64,000 nucleotides of DNA from the NCBI GenBank assembly GCA_963989385.1, contig OZ022503.1, positions 65,446,123-65,510,122 of the forward strand, given 5' to 3'. Origin of the DNA: Ctena decussata (lineage: Eukaryota > Mollusca > Bivalvia > Lucinida > Lucinidae). The notes beneath the pieces are model-generated. The model had not been told where the DNA came from. It saw only the letters and a program-made list of their open reading frames with translations, and did not search any database. A program made the position numbers and the translations under genes. Of this stretch, positions 21,583-32,393 are shown one piece after another; positions within the stretch are counted from its first letter, which is position 1; the number at the start of each line of letters is the position of its first letter.

Positions 21583-22856
21583 CAGTGCCCCAGATAACAA
21601 GGGCTAACAGTGATAAATGAATACATATGTTGTGACCCCATTATTAAACAAGAATTCCGCGGAATGCTATGTCGCACCTGCCATATGCTTTCTCAGTAGT
21701 AGATACCATGGATAGAGGAAAGTGTACACTAGGTCTAATGAATAATTTAGAAATTTGAGCAGTTCTTTACATAAAGTTATACAGTCAACAGAGTTAAAAA
21801 ATCGGTTAAAAGTATAAAGTAGTCAAACACTCGAGGACACCAGCTTAAGAAAACATTTTATGCCAACTCTGATGGTTGTTTGTGGCATTGTTAGTGAGAA
21901 ATGGACTTGAATGCTCTTGTCCGCATAATCATGGTTGCCAGGTTGACATAAAATTTCCAAAGTCAACAGAGCATGATATATAGGTCAAGGGTACCAATAA
22001 AAGCAGCATCCCAGAAGAAGGGTTGAAACAAGTGCATTAATCCTCGAGTCCATTCTAGATGAAACTTTATACCAGGTTTCATGATTTTAGGTATCATAGA
22101 TTGAGAGATGGACTTAGATGATGGGGTTGACGTAATTTTTTAAGTAAAATTTTACAAAGTCAGCAGAGCATTTAATATGGGTCAAAGGTCAAAATAAATG
22201 CAACAATCCTCTAGATCTTTCTAAGTAGAAACTTTATACCAGTTTTGATGACTGTAGGTATCATAGATTGAGAGAAATGGACCAGTATGCTAGGACTGAC
22301 ATAATTTCTGAGGTAAAAGTTTACTAAGTCAGCAGAGCAGCAAATATAGGTCAAAGGTCAAAATAAAGGCAACAATCCTTTAGACCATTCTAAGAAAAAA
22401 ACTTTCTACCAGGTTTGATGATTGCAGGTATCGTAGATGGAGAGAAATGGACTAAAACACTAGGGTCGTCATAATTTTTTACATAAAATTTTACAGAGTC
22501 ATTAGAGCATGAAAATAGGTCAAAGGTCAAACAAAGTGCAAGATTCCTCGGGACCATTCTAAGAAGAAACTTTATACCAGGTTTGATGATTGATACCAGG
22601 TTTGATGATTGTAGGTATCATAGATTGAGAATAACGGACACGAACGTTAGGGTCGACGTAATTGTGGATGGACGGACGGGTGGACTGACGGTTGGACGGA
22701 AAAGTGAACTCCTATATCGCACCTTGCTAAAGCAGGTGCGACAAAAAGTCTCCATGAGATAGTTCTAATGAAGGGTCACAACTTAAGTTTTTATGAAGCA
22801 ATATGAAAAATTATCCCTAAACTACCCCCGTTACCCTTTCATATCTTGAGCAATGA
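21583..22856. repeat. ~190-bp fold-back element, split by an insertion
   Basis: Left half (CAGTGCCCCAGATAACA to ATATGTTGTGACCCC) and right half (GTTCTAATGAAGGGTCACAA to ATCTTGAGCAATG) are the two arms of the element seen intact at 53098-53290 and 58799-58988. The 21670-22743 element sits between them. Confidence 0.75.
21670..22743. mobile_element. Tandem-core TIR element, TGTCGCACCTGC family
   Basis: Perfect 12-bp TIRs TGTCGCACCTGC / GCAGGTGCGACA. The core has about five ~165-bp units with GTCAAAGGTCAAAATAAA and ACCAGGTTTGATGATT. A GGACGGACGGGTGGAC microsatellite precedes the right end. Non-coding. Confidence 0.85.
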
Positions 22857-22860
22857 ATAC

Positions 22861-22930
22861 GGTACTTACTTGGTTCTTCAGGCTGGAGTGAATACGGTAC
22901 TTACTTGGTTCTTCAGGCTGGAGCTCAGTA
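22861..22930 (-). repeat. 35-bp tandem duplication containing a 5' splice site
   Basis: GGTACTTACTTGGTTCTTC is repeated with a 35-bp period (22861 and 22896). On the minus strand each copy reads CCTGAAGAACCAA|GTAAGTACC, a strong donor. The proximal donor (exon end 22905) keeps frame with the EGF exon; the distal one adds 35 nt and shifts frame. Confidence 0.9.
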
Positions 22931-23073
22931 TCTAGAATTTTGAAGTTGTTAACGTGAAGCACATTACTGAAGAATCCAGATGCCCTCACTGGTTTTTCAG
23001 CAGCGGTTGAGGCTATATCAACGGTACCAAAATATGTTGTATTGCCTTCCTTCTCCCCAATAATTAGAGAATT
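22905..23073 (-). CDS. LRP-like gene, last blade of propeller 1
   Basis: A 169-bp exon, acceptor ACGTTCTTTCAG before 23073, donor CCAA|GTAAGT; phases 0 in, 1 out. The peptide NSLIIGEKEGNTTYFG continues TVDIASTAAEKPVRASGF and ends DTELQPEEP. It has the length and position of the closing blade before an EGF module. It takes the phase-0 end of exon 27334-27211 and passes phase 1 to the EGF exon at 17855. The donor is duplicated just downstream. The homologous exon of the neighbouring set (61798-61645) has the same phases. Confidence 0.87.
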
Positions 23074-23164
23074 CTGAAAGAACGTAATAAAACAAATCTG
23101 ATTTGATTGAAAAAGTTCATTTAAATAACTACGGACATCAGTCTCTTGTACCTCATTTATTAGG

Positions 23165-23340
23165 TTGACAGACAAAGGCTTTTTCCCTTCCAAAACAATC
23201 CCTGAAATCTAGATCCGTCTTACAAGACGTTTCCGTATTGTTGGGATTGTTTTGAAAATCTAGATCTGTCTTACAAAATTCTTGCAGAACTGTCTCACAT
23301 GAATACAATTTTAGGATTGTTTTGGAAAAGAGAAGAGACA
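23165..23340. repeat. Repeat with AAAACAATCC/GGATTGTTTT inverted motifs
   Basis: CCTTCCAAAACAATCCC, then GGGATTGTTTTGAAAATC and AGGATTGTTTTGGAAAAG, with TAGATC(T/C)GTCTTAC twice. Same family as 21415-21490. Confidence 0.55.
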
Positions 23341-23689
23341 TAGGCTTCGCAAGCGGCGCATTATACGCCCGTTAAAATGTCATAAAGCAGTTACAGAATG
23401 AACAAGATAGCTTACAAAAGGATAGACAGGCAGACAAACAGGGGCAACCACTCTATAATTAATGACTGCAACATTATTTAAATATTTAACACATCAAAAA
23501 AATATTTATTAGTATACCAAAAATCAGCTTCCAAGGTAAGTTCTTGCCTAAGTGGAACAAGGGAGATTACCTAAATATACTAGATACACCATTTTTGGTT
23601 CCATTACATTCCCTTGGCATGATTTATAATATCACCATTGAGTTGTATTTAAATAAGAGTTAGAGTAAACGGGAAATTTATGCAAGGGC

Positions 23690-24310
23690 AAATAATTCAG
23701 TAAGTCAGAGTTGTGGTTCTTGTTCAGGATACATTGACCCATTATTATACACATTCCTACAAAGCTTCATTCTAATATTTCAAAATGTTCAGGAGATATG
23801 GAGTGAATGAGAAACACCTAAAAATACTAATCAAATGGAGGTCACTCCAAAATCAAGAAAGGGGGAGCAACCATTCTTATATATGACGCATTGTCTTGTG
23901 ATCATGCACATTGCTAAAAAGTTTCATCATGATATTCCAAATAGTTACCAAGTTATGGCATGCACTAGATAAGTATACACAAAAATAGCCTAAAAGTACT
24001 AATGAAATGGATGTAACTTTAAAACGAAGAAAGGGAGAGCAGCCATTATTGTACGCAACACATCGTTAGGACTTCAAACATATTGCTTTGAAGTTTTAAA
24101 AAGATATCCAAAACGGTTATGTAGTTATGGGGCGTACAAGACTTACAGGGAAAAATTAATCAAAGGGGCATAACTTCGATATGAAGAAAGGGGGAGCAAC
24201 CATTCTTCTACGCGACACGTTCACCCAGCCTAATAAATATGTCTACCAAATTTAATGAAGCTATCCCAAATGGTTACTGAGTTAAGGCGCGTACAAGAAT
24301 GTTTACGGGC
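23690..24310. repeat. ~140-bp tandem array
   Basis: About four units with AAAGGGGGAGCAACCATTCTT and ACCAAATTTAATGAAG or CAAAATGGTTAC. No microsatellite or TIR recognised. Non-coding. Confidence 0.65.
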
Positions 24311-24613
24311 GTATAAAAACTTATCCAACAACAGAATTACAAATGACATTTTTACATATTTTGGGGACTTTTAGACAGAGAAAAACTGTCTTACAGCCAT
24401 ATAAATACGTTATTCGATAGAACAAGCAGACTGAAATAACAGGGGACAGCAGACTCGGGTATTCCGAGTTATAGTATTTCTGGTTTAAAGGTTTACTCTC
24501 GCGCATTTCCTTATCAGGTAATCACAGAAAGTGAAATTTATTTCCAGTGTTCAGCAAAATTAAGATATGCCCACAATTAGCTTCAGTAAAGTCATCTTTT
24601 TTCTGGAGACTTA

Positions 24614-24850
24614 GAGCCGCGACACGACAAAACCAACAATGTGGTTGTGCGCCCAGCGCAGACTCAGATCAGCCTGGGCATCCGCCCAGTCCGATTAGAC
24701 TTTACGCTACGCGCTTAAAGGGTTGCTAAGGGTCTAACCTACCTACATGCGGATAGCGAAGACTCTGATCAGACTGGGCGGATGCCCAGGATGATCTGAG
24801 TTTGCGTTGGGCGCACAACCACATTGTTGGTTTTGTCGTGTCGCGGATCA
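24614..24850. repeat. M1 near-palindromic element, copy 5
   Basis: Starts GAGCCGCGACACGACAAAAC and ends TTGTCGTGTCGCGGATCA. One of the best-preserved copies. Confidence 0.9.
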
Positions 24851-24879
24851 TATTAGATCGATCAGTGCATGGTCTTCTT

Positions 24880-26252
24880 GAGTGAGTGAACTCGACTTCT
24901 CTTTCTGTTGATAATCAAGCTGATATCATTGAGGCATTTAACTCAACCTCTAGATATTTAGACGATCTTCTGAATATTGATAATCCTTATTTTGAAAGCA
25001 TGGTTAACCAAATTTACCCACCTGAACTTAAATTGAATAAAGCTAATACTTCAGATACCGAGGCCCCCTTTTTGGATTTACATCTATCTATTTTTAACGG
25101 TTTTGTATCTTCTAAAATTTATGATAAACGTGATGACTTTGACTTTGATATAGTTAATTTTCCATTTTTGGATGGTGACGTTCCACGTCGTCCCTCTTAT
25201 GGAGTGTATATTTCTCAACTTATAAGATTTGCTAGAGTGTGTAGTCATGTAGATGACTTTAATGCTCGTAATAAATGTTTAACTGCTAAACTTCTTCAAC
25301 AGGGCTATCGGTATCATAAGCTTAGAAAGGCTTTTTCTAAATTCTATCGCAGACACCATGAATTGGTTTCAAAATTTGATGTCGGATTAAAATTTCTTTT
25401 ACACCAAGGCCTATCGGAACCAGAATTTTATGGTGACTTAGTATACAAATTCAAAAAGATTAAGGGTCGGACTGATTTTTCTGATTTATTCCGAAAAATA
25501 ATAATACGTCACAAACGTATTGGCTATAATTTAAATGTTATGCGACAGTCTGCATGCTTAGTGATTAACCCAATCACGGTTGATAGCTTTGCTGCACTCT
25601 TTAATTGCACACCGGGGGATCGGTCGTCAGACTCTATGATGGCCCCGACCTAAAGCTATATATTTTAGTTGGTTGGGACCGGAGCCTTTTTGTCTGTTGC
25701 TTGGTCCACCGGGGCTCAACTGGTGACCTTCTTTTGCTTCAGATTTCCAGTGGGGTTGTTTGGCAGGACAGGGATCTCCACCTGTCAGACGGCCCGTTGT
25801 ATCTGTTTAGTCCTCGTCTTTGCTTCTTCATGGTGTTGAAATTTGATTTATGTGTTTACCGTGATGATTCATTGACGAGTTAGAGGGTTATCATGCGAAC
25901 CGAACAACCACCTAAATGTTTTGTACCACTTCAGAAACTGAGGGTGAGGTTGGGCCTGTAAAATCGATTTAAGCCCCCCAGTAATTCATTACTGACCGTT
26001 CCAAGGCGGGAGTTCTGTTGTGGTTCTTTGTTGCCTGTTTTTGGTGTCAGAGTTTCTGTGATGTTTTACCTTATGTATGTTATTATTATTTTTGGTTCGG
26101 TTTGGGTTGCTGAGTGGCCACCTTTTGGGAACAAGCTGCTCACTCGGTTGGCCATATGTTCTCTGTATCTTAGTTGTTTCCAACTATGGTTTGAGGGCTG
26201 GATTTGGATTTTGATTGTTTCAGTTCCTGGTCTTTGCATACTTTTTACCTTT
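24880..26252 (+). mobile_element. 5'-truncated YLDD reverse-transcriptase retroelement
   Basis: A 255-residue open frame (24886-25653) starts in the middle of an RT palm. The catalytic motif C is RYLDDLLNID (about residues 23-32), followed by EAPFLDLHLSI, FDFDIVNFPFLDGDVPR, SYGVYISQLIRFAR and a basic GYRYHKLRKAFSKFYRR tract. The upstream RT motifs are missing. A long 3' UTR ends GTCTTTGCATACTTTTTAC, which is also the end of the shorter copies at 47153-47470 and 62385-62463. The frame is uninterrupted. Its class is uncertain: the YxDD motif and compact C-terminus recall Penelope-like RTs, but no GIY-YIG endonuclease domain is visible in the remaining part. Confidence 0.8.
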
Positions 26253-26254
26253 AA

Positions 26255-26396
26255 CGTCCCATTAAAAACTTGGCCATACGGAGACGGGACCTCCGATTAA
26301 AGTCTTATCCGAAAGGCCGGAGAAGCGGGGGATATATCTTGCGATCCCTGGATTGGTAGTCCAGCGTGTTATCCACTACACTACCGCCGCTCCTTG
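26255..26396 (-). repeat. tRNA-like SINE head
   Basis: The minus strand reads GGTAGTGTAGTGGATAACAC (A-box-like), GGACTACCAATCC, then a degraded B box (AGATATATCCCCC) and CTTCTCCGG. The body continues with CGGAGGTCCCGTCTC. The same body occurs at 27888-27975 with a better B box (GGTTCGATCCCC). Confidence 0.65.
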
Positions 26397-26439
26397 GTCT
26401 TCTTGAATAGTCAGGAATATTTTGTCGTCATAATCTGAG

Positions 26440-26990
26440 TGACCACATCAAAGATATAAAATGGCATATCTACGAGCATGTTTTAAAATCTGCGAACTGA
26501 TTCTCGTTTTTGTAACTGACGCAGACATTCGTCCCGCTGTGCCTCCTGGCAACATTTTTATGAGAACTGGATAAAACGAAAAAACGTTTTAAAGTTTGTG
26601 AATAACGGTGTCAATAACTTAACAATAGCACTAATCTCTAACCAGAGCATGCAAGGTCTGAGGACGATTAAAGCTGGTTTGCGCATAAAAAGATTTCCGC
26701 TTCCAGCAGGCATCGAACACAGACCGTAATCTTGAAAAAAAATGAGTTTGCTGAAGATATGGTGCATGTTTGAAATTAAACTCTTCTGTGATTACTTCAT
26801 AATAAAACGCTTAACCCACTGAGGTGGGATATCTTATGTCGCTAGGATACGGTATGAGCGGCGACAAGTAAGCGTTTTTCGTGTACTCTTGTCAATTTAT
26901 GTATCCTTTTGGTTGTGCTGGCGGAATATAGATTCTGACTGTATTAGTTCTTGGTCAGTGCCTACCTTTCTAGATTTAACCCTTTTAGAC
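26440..26990. other. Intron, no feature recognised
   Basis: No splice-bounded frame and no recognised repeat between the SINE at 26396 and the H1 hairpin near 27005. Confidence 0.35.
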
Positions 26991-27004
26991 CAGATAACCG
27001 TTTT

Positions 27005-27115
27005 GGAGACATATGCAAATAGTGCAGACCCACTTCAGACGCCGCAAAACGCGGCGTCTGATCAGGGTATACACTGTTTGCTTACAGGAATTTCTATGCA
27101 AAATAGTGTAAAAGA
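27005..27115. repeat. H1-family hairpin with GCGGCGTCTGATCAGG arm
   Basis: GCAAATAGTGCAGACCC, then CAGACGCCGCAAAACGCGGCGTCTG, then ACACTGTTTGC. Arms are imperfect outside the perfect central stem. Confidence 0.7.
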
Positions 27116-27210
27116 AAAAACTTTCACGAAAACCCCCTAAAACTAGAAATGGACCCATCCAAATGACAAGGATGGACAAGTCCACTAATAAAAAAAAAGG
27201 TTTTAATTAC

Positions 27211-27334
27211 CTTGTAAATTTGCAGGAGGTACGTTGTCTCCTCAAAATTAGCCTGGTACCTTATTATTCTCGGAGAGGTCATGTCGCTGTTTGGCTTATA
27301 CATATACACATAAACTGACTCCACCCAATAAAAT
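27211..27334 (-). CDS. LRP-like gene, propeller 1 exon after the alternative pair
   Basis: A 124-bp exon with acceptor TTCTTCTTTTGCAG before 27334 and donor AAG|GTAATT; phases 2 in, 0 out. The peptide FYWVESVYVYMYKPNSD continues MTSPRIIRYQANFEET and ends YLLQIYK. FYWVES is the YWTD-position strand. AG+A at the junction restores Arg after MPHD from either 154-bp exon upstream, giving MPHDRFYWVES, which parallels HPGKGYMYYAVQ of propeller 2. This shared phase is the key evidence that the two upstream exons are alternatives. Confidence 0.85.
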
Positions 27335-27584
27335 CTGCAAAAGAAGAAGTATTATGTTTTCTTATCTGGCATTAAAAAAACATAGTATCAACGTGGATGC
27401 AACACCATGCACGTTGATATGACATTATTGTAGTTTTTTTTTAATTACTATACGTCATACATGGCAGTTAGTCTTGACCGCAATTCGTGAGATCTGGTGC
27501 GTTTTTAAATGAGATTTGAAAACTTGAGACTTTTAGATTTAAAATATTCGATGTGCAGCTTTCATTGCAGATATATGTACAATA

Positions 27585-27760
27585 CAGTCAAACCTCTTAT
27601 GTGGTCGCCTCTATTAAGGGGTCACTTGCCTTTAAAAGCCACCTTTCCCGTGTCACTAAAACCAAAATACTATGCAAATGGACCTGTATTACAGAGTCAT
27701 CTGTCTTAAGCAGCCAAATTATGGACTTCCATTGGGCGACCTCTTAAGACAGGTTTGACT
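27585..27760. mobile_element. Tc1/mariner-type MITE
   Basis: Ends CAGTCAAACCTCTTA and TAAGACAGGTTTGACT are inverted and flanked by TA. About 176 bp, non-coding, resembling pogo/Tc1 derivatives with CAGTCAAACC ends. Confidence 0.7.
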
Positions 27761-27884
27761 ATAAAACAAGTATAATCGTATGTAGTGTTGTCAATCTCTT
27801 CTGACTAGAAACCGAGTACCAGCATTACCAGGACTCTTTATGGCGAATGGTGAGTGAGAGATCTTGGGTTCAACGTCCCACCAG

Positions 27885-28335
27885 CATGTAGGTCTTACGA
27901 AGATGGGACCTCAGATTAAAGTCTCATCTGAAAACCGGAGAAGCAGGGGATCGAACCTGCGACCCCTGGATTTGATAGTTTTGTCTTTGTAATTTCACAG
28001 GTGTTGTCTTGCATTGATGTGTTTCATTGTATTTTGCATAGAAATCCCTGTATGCAAACAGTTCAGACTCGGGACATTCTGCGGCGTCTAAACTAGGTCT
28101 ACACTGTTGTTGTTGCTTTATTGCTTTACGTCCACGGAAAACAGCTATGGTCATGTCGGGACGGTCAGTTAACCTAACCACACTATTCCTGGGCAGGCTT
28201 AGACCTTCTTAGCGGTTAGCCAGTACGAAGTGCATATACTGACGTCCGTAACTGACCACTGCTGTGTAAGTGACCGTATCAAATCCGGGACCTCGGCCTT
28301 TCGAGTCAGATGCGCTACTGACTGCGTTACGCGGC
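27885..28335 (-). repeat. Two tRNA-derived SINE pieces
   Basis: 27888-27975 holds a B box GGTTCGATCCCC with CTGCTTCTCCGG. 28110-28335 (minus) begins GGCCGCGTAACGCAGTC, has GCGCATCTGACTCGAAAGG and GGTCCCGGATTTGA as A/B-box-like parts, and ends with a CGTCCCGACATGACC domain and CAACAACAAC. A partly similar GGCAGGCTTAAACC segment occurs at 50395-50600. Confidence 0.65.
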
Positions 28336-28739
28336 CGGGCATGCTTGCAGCCTTCCTTAAAACGGGTATCCACTCTCAAGAAATTCTAGCGCCTATATAT
28401 GGACATCATCACTGTTACTATAACTCTACTGTCTCAGAAAAACAGATGCATGGTAGCAAATGCCTGCATTTGAGTCAACAGAAATAGATTGAAGACAATA
28501 TAAAATATTCGACCACAAATGTTTTCGAAGCTCGTTCGGGAAGTTTGAAAAGTGAAGGCTACATGTCGTTTGAAATTTAGGACAATTTCTGAAAAAACAT
28601 AATTTTCAATAAACTACATGCAGAGTAGTAGCATACGAGTATGACTTGCTACTGTAATTTATGCACGATTATGGAATTTTCATCGTACCTTGGCCAATAA
28701 AAACAAGCAAATTCAAAGAATTATGTCCCCCGCCATTAT

Positions 28740-29045
28740 TGAAGTTTCAAAGGAATTGGCATAAAACTGTAGGAGGAGTTGCACACAAAAGGTACCCACT
28801 ATCTATTCACTTTGATAGTAAAAATGTATGAAAAATGGCTAAGTTCAATTTGCGAAAAAGTAATAAAAAATAACGTCAGGATTATATCCAAACCACATGC
28901 ATATCTTCAGACCATGACCAAAATACCTGTGAATAAAACTGTGGGAGGAGTTGCGCACACAAGGTACCTACTTCTTTAGGGGGACGGAAGGATGGAATGC
29001 CGAAGACTATATCCCTCCACTTTTCTTCGAAAAGGCGGGGAACAA
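28740..29045. repeat. Tandem-core element remnant
   Basis: TTGC(A/G)CACA(A)AAGGTACC occurs twice (28779, 28950) with AAAACTGTAGGAGGAG or AAACTGTGGGAGGAG, and ends TTTCTTCGAAAAGGCGGGG. Same family as 12960-13475. Confidence 0.5.
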
Positions 29046-29663
29046 AAACAAAAATCTTTTGAAAGTAACTTGTACGAAGTGGGCGGTTATCGTTGACTAG
29101 TCAAAACCAAGCACCTTTCTTTCGTGCAGTTGTATGGCAGAACGGAACGTTTTTAAACGGGTAACGAACAAGAATGCACATTGTCACAAAACAGAGCTAA
29201 ACCAGAAAACTCGACGCAAAGTTTAAATCGCTGTGCCGCCACTATCGACGACAAAGGAAAAGCTATACCTATGTCTCGCTTCTGCCAGTCGCAGGCAAGA
29301 CAAAACTCATTTGTAGGGGCAACAAGTAAAATTATCGTCCTCGAGATCCGACCATGGCCAGCCCGTGGCACTGCTGACTAAAGCCGACAAGCCTCTGCCA
29401 ACAGTGCATTTGATCGTCAACGGCAACTCGAGGTGACAGTTTTTAAAGATGCCCACAATGACTCAAAACAGTTATATACTAACGTTTTCGTATGTTGGTC
29501 GTATGTCAAAGCCCTTATAGGCGATCGATTGTCAACCATGGTTTCGACTTCCCCTATTCCGTCTAGTGCAGAACTTTGAATCTTACTTCCTCCGTTATGT
29601 GTAACTGTCCATGCAAGCTTCCTGAAAGTTGTAAGATACGTTTACTCCAAATTACTCTATAAT

Positions 29664-29890
29664 TGAGCCGCGACTCGACAAAACCAACAAAGTGGCACGT
29701 ACGCCCAGCGAAAACTCAGCTCAGCCTTCTGATCAGAGTCTTTGCAGTCTGCATAAAGGAGAGCAAAGGGTCTAACCAACCAACCTGTCGACAGCGATGA
29801 TTCTGATGAGATTAAGCAGATGCCAAGGCTGATCTAAGTCTATGCTGGCGGGCACATGTCACTTTGTTTGTTTTCTCTTGTCGCGTATCA
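29664..29890. repeat. M1 near-palindromic element, copy 6
   Basis: TGAGCCGCGACTCGACAAAA to GTTTTCTCTTGTCGCGTATCA; diverged from the other copies. Confidence 0.85.
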
Positions 29891-30322
29891 TCGTCCTACC
29901 TATGCTAGAATGCACGACCAGTTTTGTATATTTTATTACAGGTACGAATGGGTTCAGTTGATCTTTTCCACACTGTCAGCGCGCATGACCAGAAAGGCTC
30001 GTAAAAAGATGGCCATAAAATGGATGGGCAATCGATTCAGAAATGTACAGGGCCACATTCATGTATTATGAACCTGCAATAAAGTATTTCTCCTTGATAA
30101 TTTGTTTTAATACAGATTCACCCTCACCAAACTCAGAACGACAGATGCACAACTACCGTATTAACCCTATGAAACGCCCCGGGGCGTTGCTTTTTGCGAA
30201 AGGGGGTGTTATTTAGATCCTAAATTATAGTAAATCAACCACTGCCAAAAGAACTATGATAAGCAAAATAAAGGTGATGGGTATACTTCCAAAGGAAGAA
30301 ACTCTACTGCTTTGCCTCCCTT

Positions 30323-30392
30323 TTCAGTAGGGGGTCATCTCTTAAAGGAAAGAATTTGCTCTTCTAGGAGCAAATTCTTTCCTTGAAGAGTA
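30323..30392. repeat. H2 hairpin, best copy
   Basis: CTCTTAAAGGAAAGAATTTG and its mirror CAAATTCTTTCCTTGAAGAG surround CTCTTCTAGGAG. Confidence 0.8.
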
Positions 30393-30399
30393 GACCCAA

Positions 30400-31310
30400 T
30401 TTCAAAGAGCTATCTTATCCTGAGAAGCCAACAGGAATTGATGCAAGTTTATATAACATTATTTCCGGAAAAGAGGCAGGGGAAGTTTATTAGAGCAGAG
30501 GCCTTTATAACGATTAATACAGTATGTAGTGTCGCCGATCCGAAAAAGCTTGCACGCGTTGGAGCAAAAATATGATGGGAAGGTCTTGGCATACAATGCA
30601 CATCCCTATCTTTAAAAGATAAATAATGGCAGTCCGAAAGAGTCCCTTAAAAAGCTCAGATGAACATCCCTAAAGACCTAAGTCAAATAGGCTCATCACT
30701 CGCTTAATCCATGGGTAGATGTAAAGAAACATTTAGCCTGCATCCAGTACATTATTTGATAGTCAAGCCTGTGTCATTTCACCGCTGTATTGCGTCTAGT
30801 ATACTCAGCATCTTTCAACAGGCCAAAAGAGACTTTACAAATTCAAAGATGACCAACTGTGACTCTCACTGTATTGCATTTGGCACGCCAAAATTGTTTG
30901 GAGCCGGCAGCCTATAACATCGCAATGGACGAATTCTGCCTGCCACAGAGAGCATTTCCCTCATGTAAATGATAATGTTGTGGTTGTTTAGATATAGAAA
31001 ACGAAAATTCGACCACTGATTAGCGGCAAAATCGTTGCGTACAAAAAGTGCTACATCAACATGTGCGTAGAATATCTATAGAAAACGTTTCATTCAGTAC
31101 GTTTTGTATGCCACAATATTGTACATTTTCTAAAATGTAGCAAGCAGAAATTCAGATGCAGCTAGCAATGATGAGGAAATATAAAGAATCAAAAAGTGTA
31201 CGTAGTGCGATGTATATGGGTATGAAATAAAGTATACACTGTGCTGTATATGGGAATGAAATCACACCTCTTCTAACAAAGAGCCACGACATGATTATAA
31301 TAGTACGTGT
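30400..31310. other. Intron, no feature recognised
   Basis: Nothing supported as an exon or a known repeat. Short GTATATGGG(T/A)ATGAAAT direct repeats lie near 31215-31260. Confidence 0.35.
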
Positions 31311-31370
31311 TGAATTTTATACTCCGAATTCCCATTCCCTTACCTATTCCCAGTCATCCTCGGACATAAA

Positions 31371-31607
31371 TGAGCCGCGACACGACAAAACCAACAAAGT
31401 GGCATATGCGCCCAGCAAGATTCAGATCAACCTGGCCAGCTGCCTTGTCTGGTCAGAGTCTTAGCAGTGCGCTTAAAGGGTAGCCAAGGATCTAAACTAA
31501 CTATGCGGACAGCTAAGACTCTGGTCAGACTGGGCAGATGCCCAGGCTGATCTGAATCTTTGATGGTCGCAGATGCCACTTTACTGGTTTTGTCGAGTCG
31601 CGGCTCA
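31371..31607. repeat. M1 near-palindromic element, copy 7, between direct repeats
   Basis: TGAGCCGCGACACGACAAAA to TCGAGTCGCGGCTCA. Flanked by a ~55-bp direct repeat (GAATTCCCA, CCCTTACC(T/C)ATTCCCAG, TCGGACATAAAT) at about 31316-31371 and 31634-31688, much longer than a target-site duplication. Confidence 0.85.
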
Positions 31608-31986
31608 AAATTTAATAGAAGTCAGTACTAAATCTTACTCTGAATTCCCAGTCCCTTACCCATTCCCAGTCATTGTCGGACATAAATCAGAAGAAATAAG
31701 CTAGGATAAAATTAATTCCCCTAGTATGAGCCACTGGTTGCCATGACAATCAAATTGTAAGCATTGATGGTAACAGGACATGGACTATATTAGAGACAGG
31801 ATAGGGTATTTGAAGCTTTGTTCATTCGCACTGTCTAAAACTAACCAATCGATTCCCTCATACTGATGTACTCGTATCTTACGACAAAAGCACAAACCTT
31901 GAGCATGATGTATATCAACTGCGAATGACTGAACTAAAGCTGATCTTTTGTAAGACATCAGCTCGACATCATAAAATCCAATATAC

Positions 31987-32140
31987 CTGTCATGTGGCAT
32001 CAACACGAGATCTTTCATCATAGCCGTAAGACTCTGTATTATTCTTCTGACTGATGTATCTTTGATGTTTTTGACATATATGTAGCCAATGGTTGTAGAG
32101 TAATATAAATTGTATCGATCTATCCAGTCATACACGAGAC
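31987..32140 (-). CDS. LRP-like gene, propeller 1 alternative exon, version b
   Basis: A 154-bp exon, acceptor CTGTCTCTAG before 32140, donor GACAG|GTATAT; phases 1 in, 2 out. The peptide LVYDWIDRYNLYYSTTIGY continues IYVKNIKDTSVRRIIQSL and ends LVLMPHD plus a split Arg codon. It is the same module as 32813-32660, with about 9 of 51 residues different and mostly conservative or in the exposed VKNIKDTSVRRIIQ strand. Because 154 is not a multiple of three, both versions cannot be used in one mRNA without losing frame. The frame happens to stay open past the donor to about 31785, so retention or a longer form cannot be excluded. Confidence 0.83.
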
Positions 32141-32393
32141 CTAGAGACAGAGGATTAAGCAGAATGGGAACATTTTCAGAGGAAGAATCTCTGGAAATTT
32201 CACTTTTGTCTCCCTTCTCTATGGAGATCTATTTCAAAAGAAAAAAATCCTCGTTTGAGGATTCTTTCAATTGAAAAAGAAACCCTTTTAGAAAGGGTTT
32301 TATCCTCCAGGGAAGCAAACAGGAGGCCAAAAAAGTGGTAAAAATGGTAGAAAACATCGAGGTGTACCCGTACGCAATACAATCAAATCTAAA

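Noticed and set aside
26300..26396. tRNA gene candidate on the minus strand
   Set aside because: The B box is degraded and the segment continues into a body shared with 27888-27975, so it is a SINE head and not a functional tRNA gene.
29153..29381. Overlapping plus and minus frames in a less AT-rich stretch
   Set aside because: No splice sites with matching phase, no recognisable domain and no repeat match. Possibly unique sequence such as an untranslated region, but nothing supports a call.
31785..32135. Long minus-strand frame continuing past the donor of exon 32140-31987 (SALVQSFAVDIHH and on)
   Set aside because: The donor position is shared with the sister exon and its phase fits exon 27334 exactly. 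The extension has no matching partner exon, although I cannot fully exclude a longer form.
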